Shown in pieces: positions 34,518-43,779 of a stretch of DNA of 64,000 bases; within the stretch, counting starts at the first letter, position 1, and every line of letters starts with the position of its first letter. Position numbers and translations under genes: made by a program. The DNA is from an uncultured Eubacteriales bacterium (GTDB taxonomy: Bacteria; Bacillota; Clostridia; Christensenellales; Borkfalkiaceae): the NCBI GenBank assembly GCA_900540805.1, contig UQHL01000010.1, forward strand, positions 1 to 64,000. Reading direction: 5' to 3'. Below the pieces are notes generated by a model. It saw only the letters and a program-made list of their open reading frames with translations, made no database searches and was not told where the DNA came from.

Positions 34518-35882
34518 ATGAAAGTAATCGTTGTCGGCGTGGGAAAGGTCGGCAGAAATATCCTTCAGTGCCTGGTGGAGGAAAGCCACGACATCGTGGT
34601 CGTCGATCAAAATGCGGAGGCGGTGCAAACCGTCGTCGATAGATACGACGTGATGGGGCTTTGCGGAAACGGGTGTATCGCGGAAAATTTGAAAGAGGCG
34701 GGCGCGGATACCGCCGATCTCGTAATCTCCGTCACCCCGTCGGACGAGCAAAACGTTCTTTGCTGTCTGATTGCAAAAAGCCTCGGGGCAAAAAACACGA
34801 TCGCCCGCGTGCGCGATCCCGAATATAACCAACAGTCGGCATTTATGCGGGATAAACTGGGGATCGGCAGGCTAGTCAATCCCGATAAAGCGCTGGCGGA
34901 GGAAATCACGCGGCTGCTGCGTTTTCCTTCTGCGGAAAAAATCTCTACCTTTGCAGAAGGGAAGGTAGAGATTGTGGAAATGAAAATCCCCGTCGGCAGC
35001 ATTATGGCGGGGAAAAAGCTGAGTGAGATCAATACGGGAAAAAAGAGGTTTTCCATATTGATCGCCGCGGTGGAACGCGACGGCAATATCGTCGTTCCCA
35101 ACGGGGACACGGTTTTGAAGGAAGGGGATGTTTTAAGTATCTGCGCCAAACATTTCGAGCTGTGCGACTTTCTTCGCGGCTACGGTCTGCTCAAGAAAAA
35201 AGTACAGTATGTGATGATTCTCGGCTCGGAGCGCAGCGCCTATTATCTGGCGCACGATCTGGAAACCTGCGGATTTAAGGTAAAAATCATCTCTCCCAAT
35301 CGGGAGAAATGCCTCGATATGGAAAATAAACTCGACGAAACCAGCGTCATCTGCGGCGACTTTACCGATAAAGAGGTATTGGAAGCGGAAGGAATCTCCG
35401 ACGCCGACGCGATCGTCGCCATGTCGAGTTATGATGAAAATAATATCATGATCTCTCTTTTTGCAAAAGGGAAAAAGGTTCCGAAAATCGTCACTGTCGT
35501 CAGCAACGCTTCCTACGGAGGAATTTTGGAAAGTATCGACCTGGATACGGTAGTTTCTCCCTACCAGGTCGTGGCGGAGGATACGGTAAAATATCTGCGC
35601 TCTGTTTCCGTACCTGCGGACAGCCGTATCGTGGCGCTGTACCGCATCGCGGACGACCGCGCGGAAGCCCTTCAGTTTAACGTCAATCACCATAGGGAAT
35701 TTGAAAATAAGGCGATTAAGGATCTGCATCACCGCCTTCGGCACGGTATTCTCATCACCGCGATCGTGCGGGGGAAAACGCTCGTGATTCCCAACGGCGA
35801 TACGGTGATAAAGGGGGACGATTCGATTATCGTCATTACGACGGAAGGCGCGATCTCCTCTCTCGACGATATTTTGAAGTGA
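34518..35882 (+). CDS. trkA: Trk potassium uptake regulatory subunit TrkA
   Basis: Cytoplasmic nucleotide-binding subunit that gates the TrkH channel. The 454-residue protein has two tandem RCK units: an N-domain starting MKVIVVGVGKVGRNILQCL, a TrkA-C domain near 140-220, a second N-domain from about 230 (VMILGSERSAYYLAHDLE), and a final TrkA-C. The second nucleotide site has GSERSA in place of the usual GxGxxG, so only the first may bind NAD(H) normally. GGAGAG precedes the ATG. trkH begins 7 bases downstream. Confidence 0.93.
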   Translation: MKVIVVGVGKVGRNILQCLVEESHDIVVVDQNAEAVQTVVDRYDVMGLCGNGCIAENLKEAGADTADLVISVTPSDEQNVLCCLIAKSLGAKNTIARVRDPEYNQQSAFMRDKLGIGRLVNPDKALAEEITRLLRFPSAEKISTFAEGKVEIVEMKIPVGSIMAGKKLSEINTGKKRFSILIAAVERDGNIVVPNGDTVLKEGDVLSICAKHFELCDFLRGYGLLKKKVQYVMILGSERSAYYLAHDLETCGFKVKIISPNREKCLDMENKLDETSVICGDFTDKEVLEAEGISDADAIVAMSSYDENNIMISLFAKGKKVPKIVTVVSNASYGGILESIDLDTVVSPYQVVAEDTVKYLRSVSVPADSRIVALYRIADDRAEALQFNVNHHREFENKAIKDLHHRLRHGILITAIVRGKTLVIPNGDTVIKGDDSIIVITTEGAISSLDDILK

Positions 35883-35889
35883 GGCGGGT

Positions 35890-37353
35890 ATGAGCTATAA
35901 AACGATCGCATCCTACGTGGGAAAAATATTGCTTCTATCCGCGTTTTTCTATATTGTTCCCTGCCTCGTAGCGCTGATTTACGGGGAATATGCCCAGATC
36001 CCCGCGCTTGCGGCGGCCAGCCTCGTCGCTTTAGCTGCGGGCGGAGTACTGCTGCTTTTCCGCGAAAAGGGACGCAAGCTCCGTACCAAGGAAAGCCTTG
36101 TCGTGGTGGGCCTGTCCTGGATTTTGATTTCCGCGATCGGCGCGCTGCCTTTTTTTCTCGACGGATGTATTCCGAATTATCTCGACTGTCTTTTCGAAAC
36201 CGTTTCGGGCTTTACGACGACGGGCGCAACGATTTTGACGAATTTCGATCTGCCCAAAAGCATGCATTTCTGGCGCGCCTTTACGCATTGGCTTGGAGGA
36301 ATGGGCATACTTGTCTTTATGCTGGCTATTCTGCCGTCGCAGGACGCGGGCAGCTTTCAGCTGATGAAATTCGAATCGCCGGGGCCTCAGGTAGGAAAGC
36401 TTGTCAGTAAGGTACGCCTTACGGCCACGATTTTATATCTTATCTATTTTGTCTTTACGCTTTCCGAATTGTTTCTCTTAAAACTGGGCGGCATGGATTG
36501 GTTCAATTCCTTTATCGTTTCGATGAGCACCGCCGGCACGGGCGGGTTCGCTTCCACGGCAGAGAGCATACGCGAGTTCGACAGCGTCTATATCGACGTG
36601 GTCGTTACGGTATTCATGCTGGTGTTCAGCGTCAATTTCAATTTATATTATCTGATGCTCCTCAAAAAGTTTTCGAGCGTATTCAGAGACGAGGAGCTGC
36701 GCTTCTATTTGCTGTTTCTCTTCGGCGCGATTCTCGCCGTAACGCTGGACAACACTTTTCGGTATTTGCCTTACGGGAAAGACTTCTTTACCTCGCTTCG
36801 GTATTCGGCATTTGCGGTCACTTCGGTATCCTCGACGACGGGGTTTATGACGGCGGATTTCGCACAGTGGTCGCTGTTTTCGCAGATCGTCCTCCTGCTG
36901 GTGATGTGCGTGGGGGCAATGGCCGGCTCTACGGGCGGAGGCTTGAAAGCGTCCCGCTTTCTCATTTTGCTCAAGGCGGGACGGGCGGATACGCTCGGGG
37001 TATTGCGTCCCGCGGGAATACATTCCGTCAAATACAATAAAAAACAGCTTTCCCGCGAAACCGTGACGGGCGTTAGAAACTATTTCGTATTATATACGGC
37101 GATTTTCGTGTTTGCGTGTCTGTTGCTTTCGTTTGATCCGAGCATGGATTTTTTGACGGATATCAGCGCCGTTATCGCCTGCTATAACAACGTCGGGCCG
37201 GGGCTGGGCGCAATCGTAGGGCCGTGCGGCGGGTATGCGCCTTTAAGCATGCTTTCAAAAGCCGTGCTTACGCTGATAATGTTGATCGGCCGCTTAGAGA
37301 TATTTCCTATTTTGTTATTATTCGTTCCGAAAACCTGGTCTAAACGCTATTAA
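35890..37353 (+). CDS. trkH: Trk potassium uptake channel subunit TrkH
   Basis: Membrane K+ translocating subunit, 487 residues, with about ten hydrophobic helices arranged as four M1-P-M2 units. The selectivity-filter-like loops are visible, for example SGFTTTGATIL near residue 103, STAGTGGFASTA near 213, SSTTGFMTADF near 315 and NNVGPGLG near 435. It depends on TrkA, encoded just upstream, and is followed by a strong terminator. Confidence 0.94.
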   Translation: MSYKTIASYVGKILLLSAFFYIVPCLVALIYGEYAQIPALAAASLVALAAGGVLLLFREKGRKLRTKESLVVVGLSWILISAIGALPFFLDGCIPNYLDCLFETVSGFTTTGATILTNFDLPKSMHFWRAFTHWLGGMGILVFMLAILPSQDAGSFQLMKFESPGPQVGKLVSKVRLTATILYLIYFVFTLSELFLLKLGGMDWFNSFIVSMSTAGTGGFASTAESIREFDSVYIDVVVTVFMLVFSVNFNLYYLMLLKKFSSVFRDEELRFYLLFLFGAILAVTLDNTFRYLPYGKDFFTSLRYSAFAVTSVSSTTGFMTADFAQWSLFSQIVLLLVMCVGAMAGSTGGGLKASRFLILLKAGRADTLGVLRPAGIHSVKYNKKQLSRETVTGVRNYFVLYTAIFVFACLLLSFDPSMDFLTDISAVIACYNNVGPGLGAIVGPCGGYAPLSMLSKAVLTLIMLIGRLEIFPILLLFVPKTWSKRY

Positions 37354-37392
37354 AAAAACCGCTTCCGAGTAAAATTCGGAAGCGGTTTTTTT
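37352..37392. terminator. Perfect bidirectional terminator between trkH and leuS
   Basis: A perfect 17-bp stem (37352-37368 with 37376-37392) and 7-base loop, with A run and T run on its two sides. It sits between two convergent genes; its end lies 2 bases from the leuS stop. Confidence 0.92.
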
Positions 37393-37394
37393 AG

Positions 37395-39830
37395 TTATCC
37401 GACAATCAGATTTACCAAACGGTTGGGAACGACGATACATTTTTTGACCGTTTTTCCTTCGAGCAGCGGAGCGATTTGGGGATCTGCGCATACGGCCGAC
37501 TGAATTTCTTCGTTGGTCAGGTTTTTGGCGATCATCATTTTCGCTTTGATCTTGCTGTTGATCTGTACGGCGTATTCCGTTTCGTCTCTCACAAGCGCGC
37601 TTTCGTCCGCGACGGGATAGTGTTCGTCAAAAACAGAAGTCTTATGGCCCGTCATTTCCCAAAGTTCTTCGGCAAAGTGAGGGGTAAAGGGCGCCAGCAT
37701 GACGATAAAATCGTTTACGCACGCCTTGAAGAATTTCGCGTCATAGGTAGCTGCCGTTTCATACTTTTGAAGCGCGTTTACGTATTCCATCAGTCTCGCC
37801 ACGGAGGTATTGAAGGAAAAGGCTTCCATGTCCCGGGTGATATTTTTTGCCGCATAGTTTTTGGCGTAATCGAGTTCTTTTTCCGCAGCCGTTTTTTCGC
37901 CGCTTTTACCGTCTTCGCTCTCCGCCGCCTTTTTCACCAGTCTTTCGACACGGTCGAGGAAGCGCGCGATCGACTTGATCCCGTCGTCGTTCCAGGGGCC
38001 GCCTTCCGTATAGCTGAATCCGAACATGAGGTAGAGACGGAATACGTCGGAACCGTATTCTTCCACATAGGCGTCGGGGGAGACGACGTTGCCCTTCGAT
38101 TTGGACATACGGTTGCCGTCGGGGCCGAGAATGACGCCCTGATGCACGAGCCGCCTGAACGGCTCGTCAAAACGGAGATATCCCATATCGCGCAGAGCCT
38201 TGGTGATAAAGCGGGCGTAGAGGAGATGCATACAGGCGTGCTCCGCGCCGCCCACATAGACGTCCACGGGCAGCATCTTATCGACGATTTCCTTGGAAAA
38301 GGGCTGCTTTTCGTTGTGTGCGTCGGGATAGCGCAGATAGTACCAGCTGGAGCAGACGAAAGTATCCAAAGTATCAGGATCGCGTTTCGCCTTGCCGCCG
38401 CAGTTGGGGCAGGTGCAGTTCATAAACTTTTCGTTTGCCGCGAGGGGGGATTTGCCCGTAGGGCGAAATTCGACGTCATAGGGAAGCTTTACGGGCAGAT
38501 CTTTTTCGGGGACGGGCACGACGCCGCATTTTTCGCAGTGGATCATGGGAATGGGCGCGCCCCAATATCTCTGGCGGGAAACCGACCAGTCGCGCAGGCG
38601 GTAATTTACCTTTTTTCCGCCTTTACCCGTTTTGTTGAGATAAGCCGCGATCGCGTCTCTGGCTTCGTCGCCCGAAAGCCCGTCAAATTCGCCGCTGTTG
38701 ACGAGGATTCCGTCCTCGCAGAAAGGAAGAACCGTTTCCCCGCCTTTCTTTTGAATGACCTGCGTCACGGGAAGATTGTATTTTTTCGCAAAGGCGTAAT
38801 CGCGTTCGTCGTGCGCCGCGACGGCCATTACCGCGCCGGTGCCGTAGGAATAAAGCACGTAGTCGGCGAGATATACGGGCAGTTTTTTACCCGTGAGGGG
38901 ATGCGTGACGTAAGCGCCCGAAAAAGTGCCCGTCTTTTCGCGCGCCGTGGAAAGTCGGTCGATATCGTTGGCCGCGGCCGCATACGCTACGTAGGCGTCG
39001 ATGTCGGCGGCGCGTTCGGGATGCGCTTCCTTCAGTTTTTTGACGAGCGGATGCTCGGGGGCAAGGACGACGTAATCGACGCCGAAAAGCGTATCGGGAC
39101 GGGTGGTGAATACCGTAACGGTATCGCCCGTTTCACACTCGAAATTTACCTCGCAGCCCGTGGATTTGCCGATCCAATTTTTTTGCATCAGCTTGGTTTT
39201 TTCCGGCCAGTCGAGGGTGGAAAGCCCGTCCAGAAGCTCTTCCGCATAGTCGGTGATCTTCAAAAACCACTGAGTCATGTCCTTTCTTACCACGGCTTCG
39301 CCGCAGCGTTCGCACTTTCCGTCCACGACCTGCTCGTTGGCAAGCACCGTTTCGCAGGAGGGACACCAGTTGACGAGCGCCTCCTTGCGATAGGCAAGCC
39401 CTTTTTTATAGAGCTGGAGAAAGAGCCACTGCGTCCAGCGATAATATTCCTCGTCGCAGGTCTTTACCTCTGCCGACCAGTCAAACATCGCCCCGATGTC
39501 GTGAAGCTGCTGCTCCATGGTCGCAATATTCTTTTCCGTGGAATCCTTGGGGTGAATGCCCGTTTTGATGGCGTAATTTTCCGCAGGGAGTCCGAAAGCG
39601 TCAAATCCGATGGGCTGAAACACTTCGTAGCCCTGCAGCTTCTTGAAGCGGGCGTAGGAATCGGTCGGGCCGTAGTTGTACCAATGTCCGACGTGCAGCT
39701 TTGCGCCGGAGGGGTAGGAGAACATTTCGAGGACGTACCATTTTTTATCGACGTTCTTTTTATTGAAACTGTTCTGTTTAGATTTTTCCCATTTTGCCTG
39801 CCATTTTCTTTCCACCGACTTCATATCCAT
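37395..39830 (-). CDS. leuS: Leucine--tRNA ligase
   Basis: Class I synthetase of 811 residues, normal bacterial length. HIGH equivalent is HVGH in PSGAKLHVGHWYNYGP; KMSKS is NRMSKSKGNVVSP. The CP1 editing domain with TTRPDTLFGVDY is intact, and a zinc-type cysteine cluster (CPSCETVLANEQ...CERCGE) is present, with a second Cys pair region (CTCPNCGGKAKRDPDT). Start at 39830 with GGGAGG 11 bases upstream; a second ATG lies at 39824. It has its own promoter and no T-box in the short 125-base upstream gap, unlike thrS nearby. Confidence 0.96.
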   Translation of the reverse strand: MDMKSVERKWQAKWEKSKQNSFNKKNVDKKWYVLEMFSYPSGAKLHVGHWYNYGPTDSYARFKKLQGYEVFQPIGFDAFGLPAENYAIKTGIHPKDSTEKNIATMEQQLHDIGAMFDWSAEVKTCDEEYYRWTQWLFLQLYKKGLAYRKEALVNWCPSCETVLANEQVVDGKCERCGEAVVRKDMTQWFLKITDYAEELLDGLSTLDWPEKTKLMQKNWIGKSTGCEVNFECETGDTVTVFTTRPDTLFGVDYVVLAPEHPLVKKLKEAHPERAADIDAYVAYAAAANDIDRLSTAREKTGTFSGAYVTHPLTGKKLPVYLADYVLYSYGTGAVMAVAAHDERDYAFAKKYNLPVTQVIQKKGGETVLPFCEDGILVNSGEFDGLSGDEARDAIAAYLNKTGKGGKKVNYRLRDWSVSRQRYWGAPIPMIHCEKCGVVPVPEKDLPVKLPYDVEFRPTGKSPLAANEKFMNCTCPNCGGKAKRDPDTLDTFVCSSWYYLRYPDAHNEKQPFSKEIVDKMLPVDVYVGGAEHACMHLLYARFITKALRDMGYLRFDEPFRRLVHQGVILGPDGNRMSKSKGNVVSPDAYVEEYGSDVFRLYLMFGFSYTEGGPWNDDGIKSIARFLDRVERLVKKAAESEDGKSGEKTAAEKELDYAKNYAAKNITRDMEAFSFNTSVARLMEYVNALQKYETAATYDAKFFKACVNDFIVMLAPFTPHFAEELWEMTGHKTSVFDEHYPVADESALVRDETEYAVQINSKIKAKMMIAKNLTNEEIQSAVCADPQIAPLLEGKTVKKCIVVPNRLVNLIVG

Positions 39831-39901
39831 AATAAGGACGACCTCCCAGCCGCGGCCGAATGTGCGCCGTGCCGCTGACGTAAAATATTTGTTGTCTTCA
39901 T

Positions 39902-39930
39902 ATTATAGACTTTTTTCTTTGTCAAGTCAA
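39902..39930 (-). promoter_or_regulatory. Sigma-A promoter for leuS
   Basis: Minus strand: TTGACT (39925-39930), 17-bp spacer, TATAAT (39902-39907). The leader is only about 65 bases, too short for a T-box. Confidence 0.8.
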
Positions 39931-39954
39931 GCAAATAAACGGAATAGGGTGTTT

Positions 39955-40713
39955 ATGCAAGGAATTTTTACGGGAAGAATAAATAATTCCGTCTTTGCGG
40001 CATACAATAATGTTGTGGAAAAAATAACGGTCACTCAAAGCGGCGCGCAAAGCCCGTATATGTCTTATCTCTATGGCAAGGTAACGGATAAATTTTCCTT
40101 TCTGCCCACCGACAGCGGGCTGGAAACGGACGGCGACAGAACGACGCTCGTATTTTGTTCGGAGCGCAAATATTGTCCCTATATCCGCAATTATACGGAA
40201 GAAAACATCGCGGACGTCATCGCGGTGGGCTATAAATATCAATATTTTTCGAAAAATCTTTTTCTGCCCCTTTTAAGCGCGGCGGAAAAGGATATTTTGC
40301 TGACGGCGCTGGTCGCGGCGGATTTCCCCGAGGACAGGGAGTATATCAAAAAGCAGATCAAGGGCTTCGAACAATACTGTATCGACGGCATGTTCAACTT
40401 TCGCCTCAGCGAGCTGAAGGTGCGCTGGAAAGGGATAGTCGAATACATTCCTTCGGAATTTTCCCCTTCTTCCCTGGAAAGCTTTCTCGATTTTCTCATC
40501 GGGGAAAGCAGCGGAAAAGTATTTTTGAAGGACGGCAAGCTTTACGACGAGGACTATCGAATCCTCAATCGGAGCGCGCTCATCGGTCCCGCGACGCCCG
40601 TAAGAGAAATTCTTTTAAGCGGCGCGGACAATATCTATTGTTTCGGCGCGCCCGACAAAGAGACGAAAGAGTTCCTTAAAAAATATTATAAGGAAAAAGT
40701 TGTTTTTTGCTGA
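39955..40713 (+). CDS. ytxC: YtxC-like putative sporulation protein
   Basis: A 252-residue protein resembling the YtxC family, annotated as a putative sporulation protein of unknown action. The conserved central stretch is EYCIDGMFNFRL-like (QYCIDGMFNFRLSELKVRW) followed by ESFLDFLIGE. In Bacillus subtilis ytxC lies directly upstream of thrS, and here thrS is also the next gene, which supports the call. I take the ATG at 39955; the frame stays open upstream into leuS but that part is antisense to leuS. There is no clear ribosome site (AGGGTG about 6 bases before the ATG). Divergent from leuS. Confidence 0.72.
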   Translation: MQGIFTGRINNSVFAAYNNVVEKITVTQSGAQSPYMSYLYGKVTDKFSFLPTDSGLETDGDRTTLVFCSERKYCPYIRNYTEENIADVIAVGYKYQYFSKNLFLPLLSAAEKDILLTALVAADFPEDREYIKKQIKGFEQYCIDGMFNFRLSELKVRWKGIVEYIPSEFSPSSLESFLDFLIGESSGKVFLKDGKLYDEDYRILNRSALIGPATPVREILLSGADNIYCFGAPDKETKEFLKKYYKEKVVFC

Positions 40714-40719
40714 AAACGG

Positions 40720-40748
40720 TTGACAAACTTATTTCAAACGATTAAAAT
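40720..40748 (+). promoter_or_regulatory. Sigma-A promoter for the thrS leader
   Basis: TTGACA at 40720-40725, 17-bp spacer, TAAAAT at 40743-40748, directly after the ytxC-like stop. Confidence 0.8.
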
Positions 40749-40759
40749 ATACAGTGTAA

Positions 40760-40971
40760 AGACAAGTAGCGTTGCTTTCGGATTTTCAGAGAGTCCGCCC
40801 TTCGGCTGTGAGGCGGATAATGCGGGCAAAGGGCGAAACCGCTTTGCGTTTTGTAAAATTGTCCATAGAAAAGCGGTCAAATCGTATTTGACAATTAAGG
40901 TGGAACCGCGCAAGCCGAAAAGTATTGCGTCCTTAAACTCTGTTGTTCTGCGGGAGTTTGAGGATTTTTTT
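40760..40971 (+). promoter_or_regulatory. T-box leader controlling thrS
   Basis: Uncharged tRNA sensing leader. The T-box core AAGGTGGAACCGCGC is at 40897-40911. Stem I elements include AGTAGCG and AGAGAGTCCGCC with GGCTGTGAGGCGG. A likely specifier triplet ACC (Thr) is at 40838-40840. The competing terminator is a 10-bp stem (40931-40940 with 40954-40963) followed by ATTTTTTT. Low charged tRNA-Thr should favour thrS transcription. Confidence 0.9.
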
Positions 40972-41019
40972 ATACCCTGAAAAAAGTAAAACGGATAACG
41001 AAATACGGAGGATATACTT

Positions 41020-42927
41020 ATGAACGTCATTTTGAAGAACGGCGACGCTATGCAGGTGGCCGAAAACGCGACGTGCCTGCAGGCGGCCTCGGCAATTTCC
41101 GAGGGCCTGGCGAGAAACGCCGTCTGCGCGAAGGTGAACGGGGAGGAGGTCGATCTTTCCCACGTCCTGAAAGAGGGGGACGCGCTGGAGATCGTCACGC
41201 TGAAGGACAAAGAGGGGCTTCACGTTTACCGCCATACCTGTGCCCACGTGCTGGCGCAGGCGCTTAAGACGATATATCCTACCTGTAAGCTTTCCATAGG
41301 CCCCGTCATCGAAAACGGCTTCTATTACGACGTCGATTTCGTCACGCCCATCAATAAGGACGATCTGGCGAAGATCGAAGCGGAAATGCAGAAGATTATC
41401 AAGAGCAATCTGCCCATCGAGCGTTTTACGCTTCCGAGAGAGGAGGCGATCAAGCTGATGGACGGCTACGACGAAAAATATAAAGTGGAATTGATCGAGG
41501 ACCTTCCCGAGGGAGAGACGATTTCTTTCTATAAACAGGGGAATTTCACCGACCTGTGCCGCGGCCCGCACCTTCCCTCCACGGGAAAAATCAAGGCTTT
41601 TAAGCTCACGGGAATCGCGGGCGCCTATTGGAGAGGGGACGAGCACAATAAAATGCTCACCCGTATTTACGGCACCGCCTTTGCCAAAAAGGACGAAATG
41701 GAGGCCTATTTCCACATGCTGGAGGAGGCCAAAAAGCGCGACCATACCAAATTGGGCAAGGAGCTGAAGCTGTTCACCATTCTCAACGAAGGCAAGGGCT
41801 TTCCTTTCTTCCTGCCTCACGGTATGGTGCTCAAAAATGCCCTCGTCGATTATTGGAGACAGCTGCACGACAGAGAAGGGTATGTGGAAGTCGCCACGCC
41901 CGTTATGCTCAGCCGTTCCCTTTGGGAAACTTCGGGGCATTGGGATCATTATAAAGACAACATGTACACGACGAAGATCGACGGGGAAGATTACGCCGTA
42001 AAACCCATGAACTGCCCCGGCGGAATTTTGGTCTATAAGACGGAGCCGCACAGCTATAAAGATCTGCCCATCCGTATGGGCGAACTCGGGCTTGTCCACC
42101 GCCATGAAAAATCGGGTCAGCTGCACGGATTGTTCCGCGTACGCTGCTTCACGCAGGACGACGCGCATATCTTTATGACGCCCGCACAGATCACCGACGA
42201 GATCAAGGGCGTCGTGCGCATGATCAACGAAGTATATACGCTTTTCGGTTTCAAATATTACGTGGAGCTTTCCACCCGTCCCGCCAACAGCATGGGGAGC
42301 GACGAGGATTGGACCCTCGCCACCGACGCGCTTCGGCTGGCGCTTGAGGAGCTCAGGCTCGACTATACGGTAAACGAAGGGGACGGCGCGTTTTACGGCC
42401 CCAAAATCGATTTCCACCTCGAGGATTCGATCGGCAGAACCTGGCAATGCGGTACCATTCAGCTGGATTTTCAGCTTCCTCAAAGGTTTGAAATGGAGTA
42501 TGTGGGAGAGGACGGACAAAAGCATCGTCCCATTATGGTGCACCGCGTTATTTTCGGTTCGATCGAAAGATTTATCGGTATTCTCATCGAGCATTACGCA
42601 GGGAAATTCCCCGTCTGGCTCTCGCCCGTACAGGTGAAGATATTGCCGATTACGGAGCGGCAGGAGGCGTATGCCCGCAAGCTCTATGCCGAAATGAAAA
42701 CGCAGGGAATCCGCGCCGAGCTCGATTTGAGAAACGAAAAAATCGGCTACAAGATCCGCGAGGCGCAGATGGAAAAGGTGCCTTATATGCTGGTTCTCGG
42801 CGAAAAAGAGGCGCAGGACGGCCTCGCCGCCGTCCGTCGGAGGGATAAGGGCGACATGGGGGCCATGCCTGCGGACGAATTTATCGCTTTGATCAAAAAA
42901 GAGATCGCCGAAAAAGCCGCTTTCTGA
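41020..42927 (+). CDS. thrS: Threonine--tRNA ligase
   Basis: Class II synthetase of 635 residues with the full bacterial layout: N-terminal TGS domain (about 1-60), an editing/second additional domain with HTCAHVLAQAL near residue 70, the catalytic domain with the zinc-ligand region MNCPGG and motif 2 (LVHRHEKSGQLHGLFRVR), and the C-terminal anticodon domain. Ribosome site GGAGG is well placed before the ATG. Regulated by the upstream T-box. Confidence 0.97.
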   Translation: MNVILKNGDAMQVAENATCLQAASAISEGLARNAVCAKVNGEEVDLSHVLKEGDALEIVTLKDKEGLHVYRHTCAHVLAQALKTIYPTCKLSIGPVIENGFYYDVDFVTPINKDDLAKIEAEMQKIIKSNLPIERFTLPREEAIKLMDGYDEKYKVELIEDLPEGETISFYKQGNFTDLCRGPHLPSTGKIKAFKLTGIAGAYWRGDEHNKMLTRIYGTAFAKKDEMEAYFHMLEEAKKRDHTKLGKELKLFTILNEGKGFPFFLPHGMVLKNALVDYWRQLHDREGYVEVATPVMLSRSLWETSGHWDHYKDNMYTTKIDGEDYAVKPMNCPGGILVYKTEPHSYKDLPIRMGELGLVHRHEKSGQLHGLFRVRCFTQDDAHIFMTPAQITDEIKGVVRMINEVYTLFGFKYYVELSTRPANSMGSDEDWTLATDALRLALEELRLDYTVNEGDGAFYGPKIDFHLEDSIGRTWQCGTIQLDFQLPQRFEMEYVGEDGQKHRPIMVHRVIFGSIERFIGILIEHYAGKFPVWLSPVQVKILPITERQEAYARKLYAEMKTQGIRAELDLRNEKIGYKIREAQMEKVPYMLVLGEKEAQDGLAAVRRRDKGDMGAMPADEFIALIKKEIAEKAAF

Positions 42928-43010
42928 AGCTTTTACCGAAAATCCCCGTTCTCGTTTGTTCAATAGATAAATATTTTATCCGAAAACCCGAAATTTCCGC
43001 CGAAAATCGC

Positions 43011-43039
43011 TTGACAGAAGGGACTGCTTGTGTTATTAT
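43011..43039 (+). promoter_or_regulatory. Sigma-A promoter for infC-rpmI-rplT
   Basis: TTGACA at 43011-43016, 17-bp spacer, TATTAT at 43034-43039. It gives a leader of about 150 bases before infC. Confidence 0.8.
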
Positions 43040-43045
43040 ATAAAA

Positions 43046-43176
43046 GCTAAGCAGAAGTCAACCTTCTCGCCGCGCGGTCGTTTTGAAATCGGCGCGGCTC
43101 GATAATTTTCGGATCGGTTATCGGATCGATGGGATCATTGCGGGTTGCTTAAGCTTAAGCAACCCGTTATTATTTG
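43046..43176 (+). promoter_or_regulatory. infC-rpmI-rplT leader (L20-type) with attenuator hairpin
   Basis: The leader contains CAGAAGTCAACCTTCTCGCC, which I recall as typical of Clostridia infC leaders, then GC-rich pairing segments. It ends in a self-complementary hairpin at 43141-43166 (arms CGGGTTGCTTAA and TTAAGCAACCCG) followed by TTATTATTT. In Firmicutes such leaders let L20 repress its own operon by early termination. The class is inferred from position and hairpin, not from a model search. Confidence 0.65.
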
Positions 43177-43193
43177 TGGTGAGGTGTACTACT

Positions 43194-43706
43194 ATCAAAG
43201 AACAGTATCAGTTAAACGGAGAAATCCGTGACAGAGAGATCAGGGTCATCGCTTCCAACGGCGATATGCTCGGCGTGATGAGCTCGCAGGAAGCTTTGCG
43301 CATGGCGGAGGAGGAAAGTCTCGACTTGGTGAAGATTTCACCCAACGCGACCCCGCCCGTCTGCAAGATTATGAATTACGGAAAGTTCAAATTCGAGCAG
43401 GCCAAGAGGGAAAAGGAAAACCGCAAAAACCAGAAAATCGTGGAAATGAAGGAAATTTATCTTTCCATGACGATCGACGTGGGCGATCTCAACGTCAAGG
43501 CGAAAAAGGCGCTCGAATTTCTCGAGGACGGAAACAAAGTGAAGGTCTCCATCAGGATGCGCGGCAGGCAGATGGCGCACTCGTCCATGGGGGTCGAAGT
43601 CATGCACCGCTTTTTCGGCGTGCTCGGCGGCAAGGCGGTGATCGATAAGGCGCCCGCTACCGAGGGCAGAAACATCATCATGATTCTTTCGCCCGCCAAA
43701 TCTTAA
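43194..43706 (+). CDS. infC: Translation initiation factor IF-3, apparently starting at ATC
   Basis: Binds the 30S subunit, checks the start codon and prevents early subunit joining. The 170-residue product, KEQYQLNGEIRDREIRVIAS onward, fits IF-3 in length and sequence, with a central linker and the C-domain (MTIDVGDLNVKAKKALEFL). No ATG, GTG or TTG lies at the expected place; ATC at 43194 is 7 bases after GAGGTG (43181-43186) and gives the standard N-terminus. GTG codons at 43176 and 43179 have no ribosome site, and an ATG at 43083 is inside the leader. Non-canonical infC starts (AUU in E. coli and Bacillus) let IF-3 repress its own synthesis. rpmI and rplT follow. Confidence 0.9.
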   Translation: MKEQYQLNGEIRDREIRVIASNGDMLGVMSSQEALRMAEEESLDLVKISPNATPPVCKIMNYGKFKFEQAKREKENRKNQKIVEMKEIYLSMTIDVGDLNVKAKKALEFLEDGNKVKVSIRMRGRQMAHSSMGVEVMHRFFGVLGGKAVIDKAPATEGRNIIMILSPAKS

Positions 43707-43779
43707 GAAAATGTATCCTTGCGCCCTCGGGCACAACGTGCAGATAAAGACAGAAAAAATATTCGGAGGATAAACACAT

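Noticed and set aside
37476..39878. An 800-codon plus-strand frame over leuS
   Set aside because: The minus-strand frame has all LeuRS motifs; the plus frame has none and begins without a ribosome site.
40933..42963. A 676-codon minus-strand frame over thrS
   Set aside because: Shadow of thrS in this GC-biased codon use; no family features.
43083..43193. N-terminal extension of infC from ATG 43083
   Set aside because: The extra 37 codons cover the attenuator hairpin and have no IF-3 homology; the ribosome site is at 43181.
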